Assembly (NCBI GenBank): GCA_016286665.1
Contig: JAEETX010000002.1
Coordinates: 1 to 64,000 of the forward strand
Direction of reading: 5' to 3'
Source: Oscillospiraceae bacterium
GTDB lineage: Bacteria > Bacillota > Clostridia > Oscillospirales > Oscillospiraceae
Length of the DNA stretch: 64,000 bases
The position numbers were made by a program, and so were the translations under genes. The notes below the pieces were generated by a model that had not been told where the DNA came from, ran no database searches, and saw only the letters and a program-made list of their open reading frames with translations. Below are positions 54,120 through 62,249 of the stretch, piece after piece. How positions within the stretch are numbered: the first letter of the stretch is position 1; each line of letters starts with the position of its first letter.

Positions 54120-55478
54120 TTACTCTGCCTTGTCCTCCGCCTTTTCTTCTTCGGCTGCCTTCTCGGCTTCGGCGGGCTCCACCTTCTCCGGCTCGGGCTC
54201 CGGCAGGGCGACGGCGTTTTCGATGATCAGGTCGGCAGCCTTCTTGTAAAGGATGCTCTCGTCCATCCGCTCGGTGTCCATGAAGGTCTTGATGGTGTCC
54301 AGCTCCATGCCGTACTGGTCGGCCAGCTTCTGCAGCTCCCCGTCCCTGTCCTCGTCGGTGACGGTGATGTTCTCCAGCTCGGCGATCTTGTTGAGCGCCA
54401 GCTCCTGACGGATGGTCTTCTCCGCATTGGCCCGCTGGGATTTGGTGAAATCGGCAAGATTGGTGCCCATCCAGCCGAGATAGGTCTCCAGGCCGATGCC
54501 CTGCTGCTGGATGCGCTGTGCGATATCCTCCACCATCTGCTGGGTCCGCTGCTCCACCATGGCGTCGTTCAGGTCCACCTTCATGCCGTCCACCACCTGG
54601 GCCAGCAGCAGATCCAGGAAATCGTCGCGGGTCTTGTCTTCCTTCTGCTTGTGCAGCTTGTCCTCGATATTCTTGCGGAAGTCCGCCAGCGTGTCGAATT
54701 CGCTGACATCCTTGGCGAATTCATCGTCCGCCTCCGGCAGGAGCTTCTCTTTGACTTCGTGCACGTGGCACTTGAAAACGGCGGGCTTGCCCTTCAGCTC
54801 CTCGGCGTGGTAATCCTCGGGGAAGGTGACGTTCACTTCCGCGTCCTCGCCGGCGGAAACGCCGATCAGCTGCACCTCGAAGCCGGGGATGAAGGAATTG
54901 GAGCCGATCTCCAGGCTGTGCTTCTCGTCCTTGCCGCCCTCAAAGGGCACGCCGTCGATGAAGCCCTCGTAGTCCAGCACCACGGTATCGCCGAATTTGG
55001 CGGGCCGCTCGGCGGTCTGCACGGTGGCGTTGCGCTCCCGCAGCTGGTCCACTTCCATGTCGATCTCGGCGGGATCGACCTTGACAGCCTTGCGCACGGC
55101 CTCCAGGCCCTTGTACTGGCCCAGCTCTACCTCGGGATAGAGGATGGCGTTGAAGCGGAGGGTCAGGGACTTGTCGTCCTCCACATTGGCTTCCTCGATG
55201 GAGGGATTGGCAACCGGCTTCAGCTCCTTCTCTTTCACGGAGAAGAAATAGGCGTCGGGAGCTACTTCGTTGATGGCGTCTTCATAAAAGACAGATTCCC
55301 CGTACATGGCCTCCACGATCTTGCGGGGGGCTTTGCCCTTCCGGAAGCCGGGGATCTGGATATTTTTCTTATTCTTGTTGAATACCTTGACCAGGGCGGC
55401 CTCAAATTCCTCGGGGGTGACGGTGACGGTGATGTCTGCGCTGTTCTTCTCTTTCTTTTCGATGCTCTTGACTTCCAT
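54120..55478 (-). CDS. tig: Trigger factor (ribosome-associated chaperone)
   Basis: This 452-residue chaperone binds the ribosome exit tunnel and nascent chains. The ribosome-docking motif GFRKGKAP is near 44-51. A PPIase (FKBP) domain (about 150-240) and the C-terminal chaperone arms follow. The last 35 residues are Glu/Ala/Lys-rich. GGGAGG lies before the ATG. It heads the tig-clpP-clpX-lon block, with a promoter at 55541-55569. Confidence 0.96.
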   Translation of the reverse strand: MEVKSIEKKEKNSADITVTVTPEEFEAALVKVFNKNKKNIQIPGFRKGKAPRKIVEAMYGESVFYEDAINEVAPDAYFFSVKEKELKPVANPSIEEANVEDDKSLTLRFNAILYPEVELGQYKGLEAVRKAVKVDPAEIDMEVDQLRERNATVQTAERPAKFGDTVVLDYEGFIDGVPFEGGKDEKHSLEIGSNSFIPGFEVQLIGVSAGEDAEVNVTFPEDYHAEELKGKPAVFKCHVHEVKEKLLPEADDEFAKDVSEFDTLADFRKNIEDKLHKQKEDKTRDDFLDLLLAQVVDGMKVDLNDAMVEQRTQQMVEDIAQRIQQQGIGLETYLGWMGTNLADFTKSQRANAEKTIRQELALNKIAELENITVTDEDRDGELQKLADQYGMELDTIKTFMDTERMDESILYKKAADLIIENAVALPEPEPEKVEPAEAEKAAEEEKAEDKAE

Positions 55479-55540
55479 GTCGGCTGATTCCTCCCATGCA
55501 GATTAACGCTACTCAGCGGTATTTTCAAGCATTGCAAAAC

Positions 55541-55569
55541 ACTATATCACAGCCCGTCGATTTTTGCCA
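55541..55569 (-). promoter_or_regulatory. Extended -10 promoter of tig
   Basis: On the minus strand TATAGT (55541-55546) with a TGA extension lies 17 nt from a weak -35 (TGGCAA, 55564-55569). The predicted leader is about 55 nt. It lies between the phosphoesterase stop and tig. Confidence 0.6.
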
Positions 55570-55608
55570 CACTTTTTTTCAGCGGAAAACACAATTCGGG
55601 CTTTCGCT

Positions 55609-56301
55609 TCAATCTCTGATTTTTCTCGGCGCGAATCCGAGATAATCGGCGCTCACGAGCTGATAATGCACATTCTCCACCCAGCCCTGGACCGCGCCCT
55701 TCTGGCCGGGGCCGTGGAGGTGCCCGTAATAACACTCCCGGACGCCGTAGGCGCTCAGCAGGTCCGTGATCTCCCTGCAGACATAGGATGCGCCGTAACG
55801 GGGCGGATAGTGGAGAAAGCAGAGCTTCTCCCGCTCTCCCGCCGCCTTCAGGGACGCTTCCAGGCGCATGACCTCCCGGTTCATGATCTTCCGGTCATGC
55901 CCGTCGCCCTTTTCCTCCTCAAAGAACCAGCCCCGCGTACCGCAGAGGGCTGCGTCGCCGTAAAGACAGCAGTTGTTGTGGAGGATCTCGATGCTCCCGA
56001 ATCCCTGCTCCCGGAAGAATGCCTGCATCTTGGCGGCGGTGGTCCACCAGTAGTCGTGATTGCCCTTCAGGACGATCTTCCTTCCCGGCAGGCCATCGAT
56101 GAAGCGCAGGTCCTCCGCCGCCTCCGCAAGGCTCATGCCCCAGCTCAGGTCGCCGCATAGCACCGTCGTATCCTCGTCCGTCAGGGCCCGGAAGCTCTCC
56201 CGCAGCCGGCGGTCGTGCTCCGCCCATTTCGCGCCGAAAACGTCCATGGGCTTGTCCGAGCTCAGGGACAGATGCAGGTCTCCCAGCACATAGAGGGCCA
56301 T
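55609..56301 (-). CDS. Metallophosphoesterase
   Basis: This 230-residue calcineurin-like phosphoesterase has the dinuclear metal motifs GDLHL (7-11), GDLSWG, GNHDYWW, the His in HYPP and the C-terminal GHLHG. There is no signal peptide, so it is cytosolic. The substrate is unknown. Its ATG shares one base with the thrC stop (TGATG), so it is co-translated with threonine synthase without an obvious functional link. Confidence 0.92.
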   Translation of the reverse strand: MALYVLGDLHLSLSSDKPMDVFGAKWAEHDRRLRESFRALTDEDTTVLCGDLSWGMSLAEAAEDLRFIDGLPGRKIVLKGNHDYWWTTAAKMQAFFREQGFGSIEILHNNCCLYGDAALCGTRGWFFEEEKGDGHDRKIMNREVMRLEASLKAAGEREKLCFLHYPPRYGASYVCREITDLLSAYGVRECYYGHLHGPGQKGAVQGWVENVHYQLVSADYLGFAPRKIRD

Positions 56302-57785
56302 CAGCCGATCCCCAGCATCCCCAGGACCGCGTTGGGCATTTCGGTCTTCTCCACCACCTGATCGAAGCGTACCTCCCGCTTGTCCAGCCCCGCCAGAGGC
56401 CTGGGGACAGGGGTCCCTGTTAGCTGCGAGAGCGTGTCGATCAGCTGCGTGCCGCTCCCCTTCGCTTCGGAGCCGATGGCGGAAAGCACATGGTCGCAGA
56501 ATTTATAGGGGCTTGCGGTGGAAAGCACGACGGCGCACTTCCGATCCCCGGTTTCGGCGCGGTAATCCGCCAGCACGCGGGAGGCCACCGCGGTGTGCGT
56601 GTCGATGAGATAGCCCTCCGCGTAGCGTGCGCCGATCTCCCGCCGGGTGTTTTCTTCGCTGCACCAGCCGCAGGCGAAATCCGTCTGCAGGGTCCGCAGC
56701 AGACTTTCGGGAACGCTGTAGCTTCCCTTTTCGCCGAGGGCTTCCATCCAGGCCTTCACCTGCCGGTCGTCCTCCGTCGCCATGTAAAGCAGGCGTTCCA
56801 GATTGCTGGAGATCAGGATATCCATGGAGGGGGACATGGTGGTGTGGAAAGGACGCATCCGGTCATAAGCGCCGGTGCGGAAGAAATCCGTCAGCACCTT
56901 GTTGGTGTTGGAGGCGCAGATCAGCTTATCCACCGGCAGGCCGCACTTTTTGGCGATCCAGCCAGCCAGGATATCTCCGAAGTTTCCGGTGGGGACGCAG
57001 AAGTTGATCTTCTCCCCGAAGGGCACCATCCCCTGCTCCACCGCGTCGCAGTAGGCGGAGAAATAATAGACCACCTGGGGCAGCAGCCGCCCCCAGTTGA
57101 TGGAGTTCGCCGAGGAGAAGAAGTAGCCGGCCTCCGCCAGCTTCCGGAGCATGTCTTTATCCCCGAAGATCGCCTTGACGCCGCTCTGCGCGTCGTCGAA
57201 ATTGCCCCGGACGGCGCAGACGCCCACATTCTTTCCCTGCTGGGTGCGCATTTGCAGCTTCTGCACGTCGGAGACGCCGTCGGAGGGATAGAACACAAAA
57301 ATCTTCGTTCCCTCCACGTCCCGGAACCCTTCCAGCGCAGCCTTGCCGGTGTCGCCGGAGGTGGCGACCAGGATGCAGACCTGCTTCGTTTCCCCGGTCT
57401 TCACCAGGGCGGCACGGAGCAGGTGGGGCATGACCTGCAGGGCCATGTCCTTGAACGCGCAGGTGGGCCCGTGCCACAGCTCCAGATAAGCGGTGGTTTC
57501 GTCCGCCTTATGAAGCGGCGCGGGCGCGGCGCCGAAGCGTTCTTCCGAATAGGCGGCCTCGGTGTATTCTTTCAATTCCTCCGCCGAATAGTCCTCCAGG
57601 AACAGCCCCATGATGGCCGCCGCCCGCCGGGCGTAGCTCATGCGGCCCAGACTGCGGAGGGTTTCCACGGAAACCCGGGGCAGGGCTTCCGGCACGAACA
57701 GTCCGCCGTCGGGGCTGAGGCCCCGGGCGATCGCCTCGGCGGCGGTGATTTTCAGGGAGGAATCTCTTGTGCTTACATAATTCAT
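56301..57785 (-). CDS. thrC: Threonine synthase
   Basis: This 494-residue PLP enzyme converts O-phosphohomoserine to threonine. The PLP lysine lies in TCAFKDMALQ, and the phosphate-binding regions (ATSGDTGKAALEG, VPTGNFGDI) are clear. It is the long class of ThrC. I chose the ATG at 57785 because AAGGAG lies 9 nt upstream; the preceding 36 open codons run into the dipeptidase gene. No other threonine-pathway genes are present here. Confidence 0.95.
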   Translation of the reverse strand: MNYVSTRDSSLKITAAEAIARGLSPDGGLFVPEALPRVSVETLRSLGRMSYARRAAAIMGLFLEDYSAEELKEYTEAAYSEERFGAAPAPLHKADETTAYLELWHGPTCAFKDMALQVMPHLLRAALVKTGETKQVCILVATSGDTGKAALEGFRDVEGTKIFVFYPSDGVSDVQKLQMRTQQGKNVGVCAVRGNFDDAQSGVKAIFGDKDMLRKLAEAGYFFSSANSINWGRLLPQVVYYFSAYCDAVEQGMVPFGEKINFCVPTGNFGDILAGWIAKKCGLPVDKLICASNTNKVLTDFFRTGAYDRMRPFHTTMSPSMDILISSNLERLLYMATEDDRQVKAWMEALGEKGSYSVPESLLRTLQTDFACGWCSEENTRREIGARYAEGYLIDTHTAVASRVLADYRAETGDRKCAVVLSTASPYKFCDHVLSAIGSEAKGSGTQLIDTLSQLTGTPVPRPLAGLDKREVRFDQVVEKTEMPNAVLGMLGIG

Positions 57786-57804
57786 GACGCTGTCTCCTTC
57801 CCCC

Positions 57805-58746
57805 TCAGTCCTGCACAGGCAGGACCCGGAGCAGATTGTTGTAAAAGATATCGTCCAGCAGGGTTTCCTCATATCCCCGCTCCGCCAGCGCATCCCGGAT
57901 CAGATGCACGTCCTGTACGCCGCGGATGCCTTGGGGCAGACGGTCGCAGCCGTCCAGATCGCCGCCGACGGCCAGGGTCTTTTCTCCGCCCAGGTCCAGG
58001 AAGCGGTCGATATGCCGGAGCACGGTTTCCACGGTCACTTCCCCTTCTCCCAAAAACAGGCTGTAAAGATTCAGTCCGGCGGTCCCTCCGTGGTCCCGGA
58101 TGGCGCGGAACATGTCGTCCGTCAGGTTGCGGGGATGGTCGTGAACGGCGCGGGCATTGGAATGGCTGGCGATGAAGGGCCCCTTGGCCAGCTTTTCCAC
58201 GTCCCAGAAGCCGGGGTCGCTGAGGTGGGACACATCCACCGTAAGGCCCAGCTCCAGGGCCAGCTTCACCAGCGTTTTTCCCTTTTCGCTGAGTCCCCGG
58301 TCCGGTTCCTGGGCGCTGGTACCGGTGATTTTGTTTGCCCGGTTCCAGCAGACGCCGAAGCCCCGGACGCCCTTTTCCGCTGCTGCCTCCAGCTTTTCCG
58401 GCCTGCAGTCGATCACTTCCGCCCCTTCGATGCTGAGAAAAGCTGCCGCCTTTCCCTCTTTGGCGGCATTCAGAGCGTCCGTGCGGCTGCGGCAGAAACG
58501 CAGATGGTCCGCGCAGGCCTCCGCCTCGGCCTGAAAGCGGCTGTACAGCGTATCGAAGATATCGTTCCAGCCCATCTCCCGAAAACCGAACAGGGCGAAG
58601 GTCTGGGCGTAGGCTTCCATTTCCAGGCCGCGCTTCAGGTCCACCTGCAGCTCGTTTTCATACAGGCTGCCCACCGGCAGCGGACCGGATTTCGGGTTTC
58701 CCATGAGGCCGAGAAGCGTATCGCAGTGTCCGTCAAAGAGTTTCAC
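57805..58746 (-). CDS. Membrane dipeptidase family (M19) protein
   Basis: This 313-residue protein matches M19 (renal dipeptidase-like) zinc peptidases. Ligand motifs are DGHCDT, IEGAE, DVSHLSD, ASHSNARAV and GGDLDG. There is no signal peptide or membrane helix, so it acts in the cytoplasm, probably on dipeptides brought in by the Opp system. The start is GTG at 58746 with GGAGG 10 nt upstream. Confidence 0.92.
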   Translation of the reverse strand: MKLFDGHCDTLLGLMGNPKSGPLPVGSLYENELQVDLKRGLEMEAYAQTFALFGFREMGWNDIFDTLYSRFQAEAEACADHLRFCRSRTDALNAAKEGKAAAFLSIEGAEVIDCRPEKLEAAAEKGVRGFGVCWNRANKITGTSAQEPDRGLSEKGKTLVKLALELGLTVDVSHLSDPGFWDVEKLAKGPFIASHSNARAVHDHPRNLTDDMFRAIRDHGGTAGLNLYSLFLGEGEVTVETVLRHIDRFLDLGGEKTLAVGGDLDGCDRLPQGIRGVQDVHLIRDALAERGYEETLLDDIFYNNLLRVLPVQD

Positions 58747-58748
58747 GG

Positions 58749-59111
58749 TCAGAATGCCTCCTCCAGATGTTGGATCCGCTTGACCCTGCCGCCGGTTTTC
58801 TCCAGATAGACCTCGATCACGTCGAAACGGCAGGGCGCATCCTCCAGCTCGTTTTCCGCCAGCCAGGCTTCCGCGGCGAAGCGCAGCCGCCGCTGCTTGA
58901 CGGGGGTCACGGCTTCCGCCGCGCCGGCGTAGCCTCCCTCCCTGCGAAGCTTGACCTCCGCGAAAACAAACGTCTCTCTATGCTTTGCCACGATATCCAG
59001 CTCTCCCAGCCGGCAGCGGTAATTCATCGCCAGTATCTCATAGCGTTTTTTGCGCAGGTATTCCGCCGCGGCGGCTTCCCCGAAAGCGCCCATCAGCTTT
59101 TCCCTGCTCAT
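58749..59111 (-). CDS. yraN: UPF0102 protein YraN
   Basis: This 120-residue protein belongs to the YraN family with a restriction-endonuclease-like fold. The putative active site GELDIVAKH and FAEVKLR (Asp, Glu-x-Lys) is intact. It overlaps rnhB by 4 nt, matching the rbgA-rnhB-yraN gene order known in Bacillota. Its biological role is uncertain; a nuclease or DNA-repair activity is only suggested by fold. Confidence 0.93.
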   Translation of the reverse strand: MSREKLMGAFGEAAAAEYLRKKRYEILAMNYRCRLGELDIVAKHRETFVFAEVKLRREGGYAGAAEAVTPVKQRRLRFAAEAWLAENELEDAPCRFDVIEVYLEKTGGRVKRIQHLEEAF

Positions 59112-59686
59112 GGATGCGCCTTTTTCAAAAAGCTGCGTCGGTGGATGGGACAGGGCCCGAACTGCGCCAGCGCTTCATAATGGGCTTTCGTCGGATAACC
59201 CTTGTGACGGAGAAAGCCGTATTGCGGATAAATCCTGTCCATCTCCTCCATGAGCCGGTCCCGGCTCACCTTCGCCAGCACGGAGGCGGCGGCGATGCAG
59301 GCATAGCGAGCGTCCCCTTTCACCTCGCAGCGGGTGGGGATGCCAAGGCCTGGGTCCCGGTTTCCGTCCACCAGGGCGAAGTCCGGCTTGGTTTCCAGCC
59401 CGGCAAGGGCCCGGCGCATGGCGAGGAAGGTGGCCCGGAGAATGTTCACCTCGTCGATCTCAGCCTCGGAGGCGAAAGCCACGGACCAGCCCGCCGCCTT
59501 CGCGGTGATTTCATCATACAGCGCATCCCGCTGTGCGGGCGTCAGCTTTTTGGAATCGTTCAGCCCCGCCGGCTCCCAGTCCGGCGGCAGGATGACGGCG
59601 GCGGCGCACACGGGCCCCGCCAGAGGGCCGCGGCCCGCTTCGTCGATGCCGCAGACGATCCCCAGCTCCGTTTCCGGCTTCAGCAT
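59108..59686 (-). CDS. rnhB: Ribonuclease HII
   Basis: This 192-residue nuclease removes ribonucleotides and RNA from RNA-DNA hybrids. The catalytic motif IDEAGRGPLAG (14-24) and the later acidic residues in LVDGN and VSRDR are intact. GGAGG lies before the ATG. It overlaps rbgA by 7 nt and yraN by 4 nt. Confidence 0.96.
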   Translation of the reverse strand: MLKPETELGIVCGIDEAGRGPLAGPVCAAAVILPPDWEPAGLNDSKKLTPAQRDALYDEITAKAAGWSVAFASEAEIDEVNILRATFLAMRRALAGLETKPDFALVDGNRDPGLGIPTRCEVKGDARYACIAAASVLAKVSRDRLMEEMDRIYPQYGFLRHKGYPTKAHYEALAQFGPCPIHRRSFLKKAHP

Positions 59687-60546
59687 TCCGGCGCCTCCAG
59701 GGTCAGCCGTCCCAGCTTTCCGGCCCGGAATTCATCCAGCAGGATGTTGGACATGCGCAGCGTGTCCGCTTCGCCGCGGGAAACGAGATATCCACGCTTC
59801 TTCGCGGCGGCTTCCAGCAGCTCCCAGCCCTGGAGGCCCTCCGTCTCCGTCAGCTTATAGCGTTCCGCCAGAGCCTGAGGCGCGATCTGCGCCAGCAACG
59901 TCAGCAGATGGGAGGCCAGCTCCTCCGTATCCAGGATCTGATCCTTCACCGCACCGGTGAAGGCCAGATGTTCTCCGATCACGGGATCGTCGAATTTCGG
60001 CCAGAGGACGCCGGGGGTATCCAGCAGCTCCAGCCCTTTGGATACGGTGACCCACTGCTTCCCCCGGGTGACGCCGGGCCGGTCCGACGCGGCGGCGGCT
60101 TTCCGCCCCGCGGCCTTGTTGATAAAGGTGGACTTCCCCACGTTGGGGATGCCCACCACCATGGCCCGCAGAGGACGGTTCCCCTGCCCCTTGGCCTCCA
60201 GGCTGCGAAGCTTTTCCTCCAGCAGACTGCGGACCGCCTGGGGAAAACGATCCACGCCCCTGCCGCTGCGGCTGTCGGTTTCCAGGGCGAGGATGCCGCG
60301 GGCGCGGTAATACTCCGTCCAGAGCTTCGTCATGGCGCTGTCCGCCTGATCCGCCCGGTTCAGCAGCACGAGCCTGGGTTTCCGGCCCAGGAGTTCATCC
60401 AGCGCCGGATTGCGGCTGGAGCGGGGAATGCGGGCGTCGGTGATCTCGCAGACGCAGTCCACCAGCTTCAGATCGTTTTCCATGTTCCGCAGGGCTTTCG
60501 TCATGTGCCCCGGAAACCAGTTGACGTTCATGGCCTCCGGACGCAT
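59680..60546 (-). CDS. rbgA: Ribosome biogenesis GTPase RbgA/YlqF
   Basis: This 288-residue circularly permuted GTPase helps assemble the 50S subunit. The N-terminal NWFPGHM motif, G4 NRAD (usually NKxD), G1 GIPNVGKST and G3 DTPG are present, with a C-terminal RNA-binding domain. The ATG at 60546 overlaps the lepB stop; a GTG one codon earlier (60549) is also possible, and a later ATG (60531) has GGAGG only 2 nt away. The rplS-lepB-rbgA-rnhB order is conserved. Confidence 0.95.
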   Translation of the reverse strand: MRPEAMNVNWFPGHMTKALRNMENDLKLVDCVCEITDARIPRSSRNPALDELLGRKPRLVLLNRADQADSAMTKLWTEYYRARGILALETDSRSGRGVDRFPQAVRSLLEEKLRSLEAKGQGNRPLRAMVVGIPNVGKSTFINKAAGRKAAAASDRPGVTRGKQWVTVSKGLELLDTPGVLWPKFDDPVIGEHLAFTGAVKDQILDTEELASHLLTLLAQIAPQALAERYKLTETEGLQGWELLEAAAKKRGYLVSRGEADTLRMSNILLDEFRAGKLGRLTLEAPEC

Positions 60547-61106
60547 CACTTCACCGCTCCGATTTTATCCAGGGGCCACAGACGGAGGATCACGCGGCCC
60601 AGGACGCAGCGCCTGTCGATCATGCCTATGGTGCTGCGGCGGCTGTCGGTGCTCTGATTGCGGTTGTCTCCCAGGCAGAAGATGCAGCCCTCCGGCACCG
60701 TCACCGGCCCTTTGAAATCCATTTCCCGCTTGGTCTTTTCCGCGATATAGGGTTCCTGCAGGACCCTTCCGTCCACCGTGACGGTGCCGTCGCTGAAATC
60801 GATATCCACGGTCTGCCCTTCGGTGGCGATCACCCGTTTTACGATGCTCTCATCGCTGAAAGCGGTCTTCGTCAGCACCACGACGTCCCCATACTTGAAG
60901 TTCCCCGCCAGCCGGGAGATGACGATCTTGTCCGACTCATGCAGCGTCGGCACCATGCTGCTCCCCTGCACGTTCACCACACGGAACAGGAAGAGAAAGA
61001 TCAGGATGCAGGCAACGATGGCCGTGACCAGGCTTTCGATCCAGTCATAGGCATTGCCCTTCGGGTCCTTCGCTTTTTTCTCCGGCGCCTGAGCGCTTTC
61101 TTCCAT
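60546..61106 (-). CDS. lepB: Signal peptidase I
   Basis: This 186-residue membrane protease removes signal peptides. One transmembrane helix (about 26-43) is followed by the catalytic Ser50 (GSSMVPTL) and Lys90 (SIVKRVIA) and the LGDNRNQSTDSR box. I chose the ATG at 61106 because GGGAGGG lies 7 nt upstream; upstream in-frame codons lie in the rplS terminator. It is adjacent to rplS, as in many Bacillota. Confidence 0.96.
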   Translation of the reverse strand: MEESAQAPEKKAKDPKGNAYDWIESLVTAIVACILIFLFLFRVVNVQGSSMVPTLHESDKIVISRLAGNFKYGDVVVLTKTAFSDESIVKRVIATEGQTVDIDFSDGTVTVDGRVLQEPYIAEKTKREMDFKGPVTVPEGCIFCLGDNRNQSTDSRRSTIGMIDRRCVLGRVILRLWPLDKIGAVK

Positions 61107-61131
61107 AGGGTATCCCTCCCGAAAAACAAAA

Positions 61132-61152
61132 GGGGGCGCTGTCAGCACCCCC
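61132..61152 (-). terminator. Terminator between rplS and lepB
   Basis: On the minus strand a 9-bp GC-rich stem (one G-U pair) with a 3-nt loop is followed by TTTTGTTTTTC. It follows the rplS stop by 10 nt and overlaps the lepB ribosome-binding region, so lepB expression probably depends on partial read-through. Confidence 0.8.
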
Positions 61153-61162
61153 GATTGCCTGC

Positions 61163-61504
61163 TTAAAGTTTTTCCTTGACCTTCGCCTGCTTGCCGACTC
61201 TGTCCCGCAGATAGTACAGCTTCGCACGGCGAACCTTACCGCGCCGAATCGTGTCGATGGAGACGACGTTGGGGGAATGGATCGGGAACACTTTTTCATA
61301 GCCCACATTGTAGGCGATGCGGCGGACAGTGATCGTCTCATTGACGCCGCCATGTCTCTTCGCGATGACGATGCCTTCAAACACCTGAATACGCTCGCGA
61401 TTGCCTTCCTTGACCTTGACGGACACGCGCACGGTATCGCCCACGTGAACCTGAGGCACTTCAGCCTTCATATACTGCTCGGAAAGCACTTTTACCAAAT
61501 CCAT
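61163..61504 (-). CDS. rplS: Ribosomal protein L19
   Basis: This 113-residue protein is L19 of the 50S subunit at the 30S interface. [25 protein letters not shown] and [14 protein letters not shown] are signature segments. I chose the ATG at 61504, where AAAGGAGG lies 7-8 nt upstream; the ten upstream codons in frame belong to the leader. It has its own promoter and a structured leader. Confidence 0.97.
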   Translation of the reverse strand: MDLVKVLSEQYMKAEVPQVHVGDTVRVSVKVKEGNRERIQVFEGIVIAKRHGGVNETITVRRIAYNVGYEKVFPIHSPNVVSIDTIRRGKVRRAKLYYLRDRVGKQAKVKEKL

Positions 61505-61588
61505 GATGATTTCCTCCTTTCCGCAAAAAGGCATTCGTACCGCTCCTCACGGCATAGGACTGCCCCATTCCGTCTGTTCATACAGACT
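61505..61588 (-). ncRNA. Structured rplS leader, candidate L19 autoregulatory element
   Basis: The transcript from the promoter at 61594-61622 carries about 80 nt before the rplS ATG. It forms a GTCTGT/ACAGAC hairpin with an ATGA loop, then GGCA/TGCC and CCG/CGG pairings before the ribosome-binding site. Such leaders are known for L19 in Firmicutes, where the protein is thought to control its own mRNA. The match to a named family was not verified. Confidence 0.5.
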
Positions 61589-61593
61589 TAGGG

Positions 61594-61622
61594 ATATTAC
61601 CACAGCTTCCCGCAAAATGCAA
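61594..61622 (-). promoter_or_regulatory. Promoter of rplS
   Basis: On the minus strand TTGCAT (61617-61622), a 17-nt spacer and TAATAT (61594-61599) with a TGG extension form a good promoter directly after the DUF2344 gene, whose stop lies at 61629. Confidence 0.72.
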
Positions 61623-61628
61623 GGGTTT

Positions 61629-62249
61629 TTATTGAAAAGTTTCCCGGTTTTCCGTCAGCAGCCGCAGCCGCAGGCAGCGCACGGGAAGCTCCTTTTCCAG
61701 CTTTCCTCCGAGGGCCTTGCGCAGGTCCCCGGCATTGACCGTGGGGGAATCCGCCCTGAGCAGCATCCGGAGCTCCGTTCCCTCGCGCGCTAGGAGCTCG
61801 ATGTGCGGCGCAATGTCCAGGGTGCCGAGCCCCCGCTTCGTCTTCTTCTCCACCGGCAGGGAGGGAAGCCGGAACACGGTTTCCGCTTCCGACGCCGTTT
61901 CATCATCGGGAAAGCGCAGGGACCACTCAGTCCAGGCGATCTCCCGCACCGGGCGGAGGGGCTGCCCTGCGGCAAGCACGCGGATGCCTTCCGGCAGCGC
62001 GGCATTGAGGGCTCCGGCCATATCCTCGGGTCCGTCCAGCACGGAGGCGTCCAGCACTTCGCAGACACTTTCGCAGCCCAGCTGCAGCGGCAGGGCGATG
62101 GACATTTTCGGGTGAGGATTGAAGCCCTCGGAGTGGCGGATGCGGATACCGGCCCGGATGAACGCCCGCTGGAAGGTGCGCATCACATCCAGATGACTGA
62201 GATAGGCGGCCCTCAGACGCTTTTCAAAGCGAAATCGCACTTCAGGCAT
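61629..62249 (-). CDS. TIGR03936-family protein (DUF2344)
   Basis: This 206-residue protein matches the DUF2344 family that accompanies, or is fused to, the radical-SAM protein encoded upstream. The conserved start RFRFEKRLRAAYLSHLD and the SEGFNPHPKMS motif are present. It overlaps the upstream gene by 8 nt. Function is unestablished; the pairing, often near rplU-rpmA and ribonuclease G genes in other genomes, suggests RNA or ribosome modification. Confidence 0.9.
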   Translation of the reverse strand: MPEVRFRFEKRLRAAYLSHLDVMRTFQRAFIRAGIRIRHSEGFNPHPKMSIALPLQLGCESVCEVLDASVLDGPEDMAGALNAALPEGIRVLAAGQPLRPVREIAWTEWSLRFPDDETASEAETVFRLPSLPVEKKTKRGLGTLDIAPHIELLAREGTELRMLLRADSPTVNAGDLRKALGGKLEKELPVRCLRLRLLTENRETFQ

